Shown piece by piece: positions 1-5,000 of a stretch of 5,000 nt of DNA; the first letter of the stretch is position 1; each line of letters opens with the position of its first letter. The notes under the pieces are model-generated. The model had not been told where the DNA came from. It searched no databases and saw nothing but the letters and a program-made list of their open reading frames with translations. The translations under genes and the position numbers were made by a program. This stretch comes from Gemmobacter sp. (GTDB taxonomy: Bacteria > Pseudomonadota > Alphaproteobacteria > Rhodobacterales > Rhodobacteraceae), in assembly GCA_030656535.1 (NCBI GenBank), contig JAUSPL010000509.1, positions 1-5,000 on the forward strand, in the 5' to 3' direction.

Positions 1-45
1 AATCCGAACGGGGATAAAGGCACGGGTTTCATCAATACGGCTCAT
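1..45 (-). CDS. moaB: Probable molybdenum cofactor biosynthesis protein B (MoaB), N-terminal 15 codons only
   Basis: Only the start of this gene is in the window: ATG at 45-43, then an open frame reading MSRIDETRAFIPVRI to the window edge. That N-terminus resembles alphaproteobacterial MoaB proteins, which continue into a beta strand of the molybdopterin-binding fold. MoaB/Mog-family proteins adenylylate molybdopterin, or have a related role, during cytosolic molybdenum cofactor assembly. The start codon overlaps the stop of the upstream uracil-DNA glycosylase gene in an ATGA junction, which suggests one transcript and translational coupling. A GAGG lies 11 bases upstream, inside the preceding gene. 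The identification rests on 15 residues recalled from related proteins, so it is tentative; the existence of a coding start here is more secure than the name. Confidence 0.62.
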   Translation of the reverse strand, partial: MSRIDETRAFIPVRI

Positions 46-863
46 GGCTGGCGCAACCTCGCTTGCAGGGTCAGAAGATCGGCCCATGCCTCGCGCTTGG
101 CATGGGGGTTTCGGAGCAGATAGTCGGGATGACACATTGGCAGCACCGGCAGACCCAGCGCCTGCGACCACTGGCCCCGAAGCCGGGTAATGCCGACTTG
201 ACCAAGCACGGCGGTGCAAGGCAGGTCGCCCATCAGGACCAGCACCTCGGGGGATGCAAGCGTGATGTGGCGTTCAACGAAAGGCATCATCATCGACAGC
301 TCGTCTGGCGTCGGCCCCCGGTCTCCTGTCGGTCGCCATGGCAGGATGTTCGCCAGATAGACCGCCTGCAACACATCAGGTGCCGTCCGTGACAGCCCGA
401 TGGCGGCAAGCATCCGGTCCAACAGTTGCCCCGCCCGTCCGACAAACGGGGCTCCGCCCATATCCTCTTCCCGGTCAGGGGCACCACCCAGGATCATCAC
501 GCGTGCAGAGGGACGACCATCGGCAAACACGAACCTGCGGGCACCCTTTCGCAGATCACACAGATCATAAGACGCCTGAATTTCAGCAAGCTTTGCAAGA
601 TCGCTTGCCTCTGCCGCCATGGCACGCGCAACCGCCGCCGGATCGGATGCTGTGGGTGGCACACGGGCAACTGGCGCAGGGCTTGCCACCGGGTTGCGGG
701 ATACCGCGCCGACAGGTCGCGGGGTGTCCCCGATTTCATAGCGGTTGACGGGGGCGTCGCTGATTGCTTCGGTTGCGCCAAGATCAAATTGCCAGGACAG
801 CGCGGCCATCGCGGCGTCCCAGTCACCTGTCCAAACTTCTGCGATGTCTGTGCCGATTCCCAT
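42..863 (-). CDS. Family-4-type uracil-DNA glycosylase, divergent active-site motifs
   Basis: Base-excision repair enzyme family that cleaves uracil from DNA in the cytoplasm. Numbering here follows the longest possible frame (GTG at 917, 291 aa). Visible signs are the motif-1 region LGGAPDREED (143-152), FVGRAGQLLD (158-167), a strand ending in N190 followed by LPWRPTGDR (192-200), and the motif-2 loop HPDYLLR (263-269). A Pro/Ala-rich linker (about 75-100) joins a short N-terminal segment to the catalytic domain. Of the four cysteines that bind the 4Fe-4S cluster in classical family 4 enzymes only C120 remains; the expected CxxC partner is Y117, and the later sites are P193-W194 and the M209-M211 run. 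Oddly, the usual GEAPG is GGAPD (144-148), and RPPxNR is RPTGDR. I chose the ATG at 863 (residue 19; 273 aa) because related proteins start close to the SWQFDLGATEAI segment. A TTG at 872 has AGGGG six bases upstream and is a real alternative, as is GTG at 917. The stop overlaps the probable moaB start. The family is clear; retained uracil-excision activity is not. Confidence 0.88.
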   Translation of the reverse strand: MGIGTDIAEVWTGDWDAAMAALSWQFDLGATEAISDAPVNRYEIGDTPRPVGAVSRNPVASPAPVARVPPTASDPAAVARAMAAEASDLAKLAEIQASYDLCDLRKGARRFVFADGRPSARVMILGGAPDREEDMGGAPFVGRAGQLLDRMLAAIGLSRTAPDVLQAVYLANILPWRPTGDRGPTPDELSMMMPFVERHITLASPEVLVLMGDLPCTAVLGQVGITRLRGQWSQALGLPVLPMCHPDYLLRNPHAKREAWADLLTLQARLRQP

Positions 864-957
864 GTGCGACAAACTAAGCCCCTGTCGGCCCCGGAGCAAC
901 CAACTTGGGCGTGTCACGCCGCCTCATGCCGGTCGCAGGCAGAGAGCCCTGCCCCAT

Positions 958-1062
958 CTACAAGGTCATCAACACCATCAATATGGTAAGCCCCATGATC
1001 AGGCTCAGCCTTGTGGCAGAAACGGGTCTGCGGCCCTCGGGGATGGTCAAGAGATTTTCCAT
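958..1062 (-). CDS. Doubtful 34-aa ORF with a hydrophobic C-terminus
   Basis: The frame runs from ATG at 1062-1060 to TAG at 960-958. The first 19 residues are polar and basic (MENLLTIPEG, then RRPVSATR). The last 16 (about 19-34) are almost all Leu, Ile, Met, Val or Thr, like one short membrane segment with positive charges on its N-terminal side. It has the same orientation as the glycosylase gene and ends about 95 bases before that gene's ATG. Against it: the only Shine-Dalgarno-like run (AGGG) is one base from the ATG, which is too close, an in-frame TAG lies four codons upstream, and a frame this short can arise by chance. I do not recognise the product. It is listed because it has a membrane-protein composition in an otherwise empty gap. 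Confidence 0.2.
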   Translation of the reverse strand: MENLLTIPEGRRPVSATRLSLIMGLTILMVLMTL

Positions 1063-1240
1063 GCCCTGCAGCTACACCAGAAGTCAAAACAGTTTAAGAA
1101 AAAGCGGATACGAATAACCGCAACAGTCCGTTTCCATATTCGCAACCAGGTATTTCCTGCGTTCAGGGCGCTGCGGCGGTCAGTCTGATCCCGCCTTCCC
1201 CTTTGCCAGTGTTTGCGCTAAGTCGCTTTAGCAAATTGCA

Positions 1241-1255
1241 GGCGGTCTTACCGCC
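1241..1255. repeat. Perfect 6-bp inverted repeat, GGCGGT-CTT-ACCGCC, in the pheT leader
   Basis: GGCGGT (1241-1246) and ACCGCC (1250-1255) are exact reverse complements around a 3-base centre, 47 bases before the pheT start. As RNA it would be a short GC-rich hairpin; as DNA it could be a dyad binding site. No U-run follows on either strand, so it is not a typical terminator. A second, weaker dyad lies just upstream (GCTAA 1217-1221, TTAGC 1228-1232). The role is unknown. Confidence 0.5.
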
Positions 1256-1268
1256 ATTTCCAACACAA

Positions 1269-1292
1269 AACCACCACAAGAACCACCACAAG
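1269..1292 (+). repeat. Two perfect tandem copies of AACCACCACAAG
   Basis: Two adjacent 12-base copies (1269-1280 and 1281-1292) lie in the pheT untranslated leader; the second runs into the ribosome binding site. The stretch is rich in A and C with almost no G or T, so it should be unstructured in mRNA, which would keep the initiation region open. It may equally be a recent slippage duplication. Confidence 0.85.
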
Positions 1293-1295
1293 GGG
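1291..1295 (+). promoter_or_regulatory. Ribosome binding site of pheT (AGGGG)
   Basis: AGGGG lies six bases before the ATG at 1302. It decides the start: the open frame extends back to 1203, but that 33-codon extension has no family counterpart, includes the tandem repeat, and lies upstream of this site. Confidence 0.75.
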
Positions 1296-1301
1296 CCCGC
1301 G

Positions 1302-3719
1302 ATGAAATTCACCCTCTCCTGGCTTGGGGACCACCTTGATACCGACGCCCCGCTGGACACCATCCTTGAGGCGCTGACCGACCTTGGCCTGGAGGTCGAA
1401 GAGGTTCAGGACCCCGCAGCAACCCTTGGCGCGTTTCGCATCTGCAAGGTAATCGAAGCAGTTCAGCACCCGAACGCCGACCGGCTGCGCCTGTGCCGAG
1501 TCGCGACATACCCCGACGGCCCCGATGGCAAGATGGAAGAAGTGCAGGTCGTCTGCGGTGCCCCCAACGCGCGCACCGGACTTGTCGGCGTGTTCGCCCC
1601 CACAGGCACCCATGTCCCCGGCACGGGCGTGGACCTGAAACCGGGTGTCATCCGGGGCGTCGAGTCGAACGGCATGCTGTGTTCAGAGCGCGAACTGCTG
1701 TTGTCAGACAACCACGACGGCATCATTGACCTGCCCCAGGACGCGCCGTTGGGCGCGCGGTTCATCGACTATCGCGGTCTGAACGACCCAATGATCTATA
1801 TCAAGATCACGCCAAACCGTCCCGATGCGCTGGGTGTTCGTGGCATCGCCCGCGATCTGGCTGCGCGCGGGCTTGGCGTCCTTAAACCGCTGGACATCGA
1901 ACCCGTGCCCGGCGGCTTTCCCTGCGCGATCGGTGTCACCATCGAACCGGACCTGAAATCCAAGGGCTGTCCGATCTTTGCCGGGCGCGTCATCCGCGGC
2001 GTCACCAACGGCCCTTCGCCCGACTGGCTGCAAGCCCGCTTGCGCGCGATTGGCCTGCGCCCGATCTCGGCGTTGGTCGACATCACGAACTTCTTCACCT
2101 TTGACCTGAACCGCCCCTTGCACGTCTTTGACGCCGCCAAAGTGCACGGATCCTTGCGCATTCATTCCGCCCAAGGCGGCGAGGAAATCCTTGCGCTGGA
2201 TGGCAAGTCCTATCGTCTTGCGCCAGGCATGATGGCAATTTCTGACGACGCCGGGGTCGAAAGCATCGCGGGGATCATGGGCGGAGAACACTCTGGCTGC
2301 ACCGATGCCACCACCGATGTATTCCTCGAATCCGCCTATTGGGACCCGATCACCATCGCCACCGCCGGACGCGCCTTGCGCATCAATTCTGACGCCCGCT
2401 ATCGGTTCGAACGGGGTATCGACCCCGCCTTCACACTAAGCGGGCTTGAACTGGCCACCCAGATGGTGCTGGATCTTTGCGGCGGCGAAGCGTCCGACGT
2501 CGCTGTGGATGGTGCAATCCCCGATACGACCCGCAGCTATCGCTTTGATCCCAACCGGGTGCAGCGGCTTGTCGGCATGGAAATACCCGAGGCAACCCAG
2601 CGCCAGACCTTGGAATCGCTTGGGTTTACGCTGCATGGCGATCAGGCGACCCCGCCAAGCTGGCGCCCCGATGTGTTGGGCGAACCTGATCTGGTCGAAG
2701 AGGTTGCCCGGATTGCATCGTTGAGCAAACTGGAAGGCAAACCGCTGCCCCGGTCTAGGGCAGGCGTGCCCGCACCAATCCTGACCCCGATGCAGCTGCG
2801 GGAACGGACTGCACGCCGCACCATGGCGGCATTGGGTTACAATGAATGCGTCACCTACAGCTTTATTGACGCCACATCGGCCTTGGCTTTTGGCGGCGGT
2901 CAGGATGCTGTGAAACTGGACAACCCGATTTCATCGGAAATGACCCACCTGCGCCCTGATCTGCTGCCAGGGCTGTTGCAGGCGGCTGCGCGCAATCAGG
3001 CGCGCGGCAATGCCGACCTCGCGCTGTTCGAAGTCGGCCCGGTGTTTCACGGAGGCGAGCCCGGGGAGCAGGCGCTGCAGGCCGCCGGTCTGTTGATCGG
3101 TGCCAGTGCGCCGCGTGATCCCCACGCGACCCGCCGCGCGGTCGATGTCTATGACGCCAAATCCGACGTCGAGGCGATTTTGTCAGCCCTTGGCGCCCCC
3201 GCCAAGGCCCAGATCACGCGCAAGGTGGCCACGTGGTGGCACCCCGGTCGGTCCGGCACCATTGGCCTTGGCCCCAACACGCTTGCCGTGTTCGGCGAAG
3301 TGCACCCAAAGATCTTGCGCGACATGGATATCAAGGGTCCAGCGGTTGCCTTTACGATCTGGATCGGCAACGTGCCGCAGCCCAAGGTGAAATCCAACAG
3401 CCGCCCGGCCCTGATCCTGTCCGGCCTGCAAGCGGTGGATCGCGATTTCGCCTTTGTCGTCGATGAGCAGGTCGAAGCCCTGACATTGATCAATGCGGCC
3501 ACTGGCGCCGACAAGGCCCTGATCGAAAGCGTCCGGGTGTTTGACCAATTCATCGGGGAAAAGGCACAGGCCCAGATGGGTGCAGGCAAAAAGTCGCTGG
3601 CCATTTCGGTGCGCCTGCAACCGACTGACAAGACCCTGACCGAAAAGGACATTGACGCCGTATCGGCCAAGATCATCGAAAAGGTCGCCAAGGCTACGGG
3701 CGGCACGTTGCGCGCTTGA
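1302..3719 (+). CDS. pheT: Phenylalanine--tRNA ligase beta subunit
   Basis: Beta subunit of the cytoplasmic alpha2-beta2 phenylalanyl-tRNA synthetase; with PheS it charges tRNA-Phe. The beta chain supplies tRNA binding and editing of mischarged Tyr-tRNA. The protein is 805 aa, close to the usual near-800. Domains in order: N-terminal segment MKFTLSWLGD; EMAP-like tRNA-binding domain (about 39-150) with HPNADRL (57-62), CGAPN (85-89) and GMLCSEREL (124-132); the ITPNRPD motif (169-174); B3/B4 editing domain (about 205-395) with RFERGID (368-374); B5 domain (about 410-480) with the magnesium-binding set D457, D463, E466 and E467; a catalytic-like core (about 490-690); and a C-terminal ferredoxin-fold anticodon-binding domain (about 708-805). 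All expected domains are present without a frameshift. The gene stands alone: pheS, usually just upstream, is absent, and its neighbours face the other way. A GC hairpin follows the stop by six bases. Identification is secure. Confidence 0.98.
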   Translation: MKFTLSWLGDHLDTDAPLDTILEALTDLGLEVEEVQDPAATLGAFRICKVIEAVQHPNADRLRLCRVATYPDGPDGKMEEVQVVCGAPNARTGLVGVFAPTGTHVPGTGVDLKPGVIRGVESNGMLCSERELLLSDNHDGIIDLPQDAPLGARFIDYRGLNDPMIYIKITPNRPDALGVRGIARDLAARGLGVLKPLDIEPVPGGFPCAIGVTIEPDLKSKGCPIFAGRVIRGVTNGPSPDWLQARLRAIGLRPISALVDITNFFTFDLNRPLHVFDAAKVHGSLRIHSAQGGEEILALDGKSYRLAPGMMAISDDAGVESIAGIMGGEHSGCTDATTDVFLESAYWDPITIATAGRALRINSDARYRFERGIDPAFTLSGLELATQMVLDLCGGEASDVAVDGAIPDTTRSYRFDPNRVQRLVGMEIPEATQRQTLESLGFTLHGDQATPPSWRPDVLGEPDLVEEVARIASLSKLEGKPLPRSRAGVPAPILTPMQLRERTARRTMAALGYNECVTYSFIDATSALAFGGGQDAVKLDNPISSEMTHLRPDLLPGLLQAAARNQARGNADLALFEVGPVFHGGEPGEQALQAAGLLIGASAPRDPHATRRAVDVYDAKSDVEAILSALGAPAKAQITRKVATWWHPGRSGTIGLGPNTLAVFGEVHPKILRDMDIKGPAVAFTIWIGNVPQPKVKSNSRPALILSGLQAVDRDFAFVVDEQVEALTLINAATGADKALIESVRVFDQFIGEKAQAQMGAGKKSLAISVRLQPTDKTLTEKDIDAVSAKIIEKVAKATGGTLRA

Positions 3720-3725
3720 TCTGCT

Positions 3726-3748
3726 GGCGGGGCTTTCACAGCCCCGCC
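3726..3748 (+). terminator. GC-rich hairpin between convergent genes, probably a bidirectional terminator
   Basis: GGCGGGGCT (3726-3734) and AGCCCCGCC (3740-3748) pair perfectly over 9 bp around the 5-base loop TTCAC. It begins six bases after the pheT stop and lies about 75 bases past the stop of the convergent epimerase gene, so it is placed to end transcription from either side. Neither strand has a T-run after the stem, so it is not a textbook intrinsic terminator. Strong stems with little or no U-tract are plausible terminators in GC-rich alphaproteobacteria; that use is inferred here. Confidence 0.65.
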
Positions 3749-3821
3749 GAACCTGCCGCACTCATAGGCAACTGAAAGCGCACCCCCGCGACGACGAATA
3801 CATCCGCCATGGACACAAAGG

Positions 3822-4745
3822 TCAGTCGGGGATCAGACCTGCAAAGGCCAGTGTCCGACGCAGCCCTTCTTCAAATCCGACGGTCGGTTCCCAGCCAAGC
3901 CGATCACGCGCCGCCGAAATGTCCAGCATGCTGCGGTCGACATCGGTGCTGCGGGCCGGAATATGGCTGCGCGGGATCTTCTTGCCCATCAGGTGTTCGA
4001 TTGTGTCCAGCACCTCGATGACACTGCGCCCGACGCCAGACCCGATGTTGAAGGTCTGCCCACCGACATCAGATTTGCGCAAAGCCGAATAGAACGCGGT
4101 GCTTACGTCATCAACATAGATATAGTCGCGTTCAGCCAACCCATCACCGTAGACCGGAACCGGGGTCCCATCCAGACAATGCGCGATCACGTTGGCGATC
4201 AGCCCCTGACCATTCTTGAACCGCTGATAAGGCCCATAGGGATTGGAAATCCGCATCGCCACATGGCTCATCGCAAAGCTTTGCGAAAACAGCTTCAGAT
4301 ACTGTTCGGTTACCAGCTTTATCAGCCCATAGGAACTGAGCGGCAGCGTCGGGTGGCTTTCCGGAATTGGCAACATCTGTGGCTTGCCGTAAATTGTCCC
4401 GCCCGACGAAGCGAACACGACCCGCGCGACACCATTGCCCTGACAAAGCTCCAGGAACCTGACTTGCGGGATCAAGCTGGTCTCGATGTCACGGATCAGC
4501 CTTGTGTTGCCGTGACCCGGGCTGGCGGTCGATACCAGCTGGATCACATCCGACAGACCATTCATCGCCCGAGAGAGCGATTCGTAATCTTGCAGATCCG
4601 CGATCACCCGCTCGGCACCGATACGGTCAAACAGGTCCGGGTCATCAAACTGGCGCGACACCGCACGCACCTGCAGGCCCTGCGCCCGCAAGTAGGTGAC
4701 GACATTCTTGCCCAGAAACCCGGCGCCCCCAAATACTCCAATCAA
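3822..4745 (-). CDS. NAD(P)-dependent nucleotide-sugar epimerase/dehydratase (extended SDR family)
   Basis: Probably a cytoplasmic enzyme acting on a nucleotide-activated sugar, as GalE-like epimerases and related dehydratases do. The 307-aa protein has the family layout. The Rossmann glycine motif is GGAGFLG (6-12). D50 of IADLQD is at the adenine-contacting position. The active-site serine region is FASSGGTIYG (111-120, S114), the catalytic pair is Y139 and K143 in SSYGLIK, and RISNPYGPYQ (165-174) is the usual segment after it. GDGLAERDYIYVDDV (200-213) and FNIGSG (232-237) are the substrate-domain motifs. After the second beta strand comes R31 rather than the acidic residue of NAD-specific GalE, which hints at NADPH use or loose cofactor choice. 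The start is a TTG at 4745 with GGAG seven bases before it, and the glycine motif begins at residue 6 as expected. The nearest upstream gene runs the same way and ends 100 bases earlier, so co-transcription is possible. The exact substrate cannot be read from sequence; a GalE-type or other sugar epimerase is likeliest. Confidence 0.9.
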   Translation of the reverse strand: MIGVFGGAGFLGKNVVTYLRAQGLQVRAVSRQFDDPDLFDRIGAERVIADLQDYESLSRAMNGLSDVIQLVSTASPGHGNTRLIRDIETSLIPQVRFLELCQGNGVARVVFASSGGTIYGKPQMLPIPESHPTLPLSSYGLIKLVTEQYLKLFSQSFAMSHVAMRISNPYGPYQRFKNGQGLIANVIAHCLDGTPVPVYGDGLAERDYIYVDDVSTAFYSALRKSDVGGQTFNIGSGVGRSVIEVLDTIEHLMGKKIPRSHIPARSTDVDRSMLDISAARDRLGWEPTVGFEEGLRRTLAFAGLIPD

Positions 4746-4752
4746 GGCCTTA

Positions 4753-4756
4753 CTCC
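4753..4756 (-). promoter_or_regulatory. Ribosome binding site supporting a TTG start (GGAG)
   Basis: GGAG at 4756-4753 lies seven bases before the TTG at 4745-4743. No ATG or GTG gives a better in-frame start, since the Rossmann motif begins only five residues in. This makes TTG the likely true initiator of the epimerase gene. Confidence 0.7.
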
Positions 4757-4845
4757 AAAAATTGGCTAAGCTTTTTCTAACCGTGGGGCCTGTCGGCCAA
4801 CATACTATGGCGCTTCAATGCAACTGCTTTAGCCCAAGCGAGGGA

Positions 4846-5000
4846 TCAAACCCGGGTCACGGCCAAGCCATTGTATTCCATATGCAACAGAATCTGTCGT
4901 GCCTCGCGCACCCAAGCAAAACACTCGTCGCGCCACAAAAGGTTTCGCTGTTCATTGTCCATCGGAAGGCTTTCGCCCTTGCTGACCCACCACATGCAAT
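4846..5000 (-). CDS. Unidentified protein, C-terminal 50 codons
   Basis: On the minus strand an open frame enters from the window edge and ends at TGA (4848-4846). The visible tail begins CMWWVSKGESLPMDNEQRN, then has a stretch rich in Trp and charged residues (LLWRDECFAWVREARQILL), and ends EYNGLAVTRV. It reads like the end of a folded, soluble, mostly helical protein with a preference for GC-rich codons, and has no membrane segment. I do not recognise the family. Its position upstream of and parallel to a sugar epimerase suggests a polysaccharide or glycosylation locus, but nothing in these 50 residues proves that. An ATG at 4995 could also make this a 49-aa ORF of its own, which is less likely. 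Confidence 0.55.
   Translation of the reverse strand, partial: CMWWVSKGESLPMDNEQRNLLWRDECFAWVREARQILLHMEYNGLAVTRV

Larger units (their letters stand above)
864..1301. other. Divergent intergenic region between the glycosylase gene and pheT
   Basis: This 438-base stretch separates leftward and rightward genes and should hold both promoters. I see no gene with convincing coding character here. The plus-strand frames that cross it look like noise, with no recognisable motif. The contents worth noting are a 34-codon minus-strand ORF (958-1062), an AT-richer patch around 1080-1118, an inverted repeat at 1241-1255 and a 12-base tandem repeat at 1269-1292. A weak minus-strand promoter candidate has a -35-like TTGCGG at 1123-1118 and a poor -10, TCTTAA, 18 bases on. 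A plus-strand TTGCCA at 1204-1209 has only a poor -10 partner. Neither is strong enough to list as a promoter. Confidence 0.6.

Noticed and set aside
864..917. 18-residue extension of the glycosylase to a GTG at 917
   Set aside because: I see no ribosome binding site for it, and related proteins start nearer the SWQFDLGATEAI segment. It is kept only as an alternative.
426..989. 187-codon plus-strand frame across the glycosylase gene
   Set aside because: It is antisense to a clear enzyme gene. The product is Arg/Cys/His-rich, low in hydrophobic core residues, and has no motif.
1203..1301. 33-codon N-terminal extension of PheT
   Set aside because: It has no counterpart in PheT proteins, is encoded partly by the tandem repeat, and the ribosome binding site at 1291-1295 points to the ATG at 1302.
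1704..2291. 195-codon minus-strand frame inside pheT
   Set aside because: It lies opposite the editing domain of an intact pheT. Long antisense frames are common in GC-rich genes, and it has no plausible domain.
3149..3761. Two overlapping minus-strand frames of 196 and 192 codons over the 3' end of pheT
   Set aside because: They overlap each other in different frames and lie opposite the conserved anticodon-binding domain. The terminator-like hairpin also falls inside one of them.
3963..4769. 268-codon plus-strand frame opposite the epimerase gene
   Set aside because: The minus strand encodes a protein with every extended-SDR motif. The plus-strand product is His/Arg/Gln-rich with no recognisable fold.
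4786..4800. GGCC-TGTC-GGCC dyad upstream of the epimerase
   Set aside because: The stem is only 4 bp, of a kind expected by chance in GC-rich DNA.
4764..4834. Imperfect inverted pair GGCTAAGC (4764-4771) and GCTTTAGCC (4826-4834) upstream of the epimerase
   Set aside because: It is one base short of matching, separated by more than 50 bases, and not tied to any promoter I could identify. Chance is likely.
1..5000. CRISPR array, tRNA, rRNA, insertion sequence or prophage features
   Set aside because: I looked for spaced repeats, cloverleaf-like segments, terminal inverted repeats and transposase or integrase motifs on both strands and saw none.

Overview
The window looks like ordinary chromosomal DNA from an alphaproteobacterium, most likely a Rhodobacterales (Roseobacter-type) species. 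The reasons are the GC-rich codon use, a family-4-type uracil-DNA glycosylase of the cysteine-poor alphaproteobacterial kind translationally coupled to a MoaB-like start, and the overall style of the PheT protein. This placement is from recognition of protein style, not from a database search.

Layout: positions 1-45 (minus) hold the first 15 codons of a probable moaB. Positions 42-863 (minus) hold the uracil-DNA glycosylase gene, whose stop overlaps the moaB start in an ATGA junction, so the two form one leftward operon. Positions 864-1301 form a 438-base divergent intergenic region. It contains one doubtful 34-codon minus-strand ORF with a hydrophobic C-terminus, a 15-base inverted repeat and a perfect 12-base tandem repeat just ahead of pheT. 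Positions 1302-3719 (plus) hold full-length pheT, the beta subunit of phenylalanyl-tRNA synthetase, with no pheS next to it. A strong GC hairpin (3726-3748) follows pheT and lies between convergent genes. Positions 3822-4745 (minus) hold an extended short-chain dehydrogenase/reductase (NAD(P)-dependent nucleotide-sugar epimerase/dehydratase type) that starts with TTG behind a good ribosome binding site. Positions 4846-5000 (minus) hold the last 50 codons of an unrecognised gene that runs off the window.

The three parts are functionally unrelated: DNA repair with molybdenum cofactor synthesis on the left, translation in the middle, and probable surface-polysaccharide sugar metabolism on the right. 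I found no CRISPR array, tRNA, rRNA, insertion sequence or phage feature, and no convincing new multi-gene system. The most notable observation is that the uracil-DNA glycosylase departs from its family at several normally conserved active-site positions while keeping an intact reading frame.
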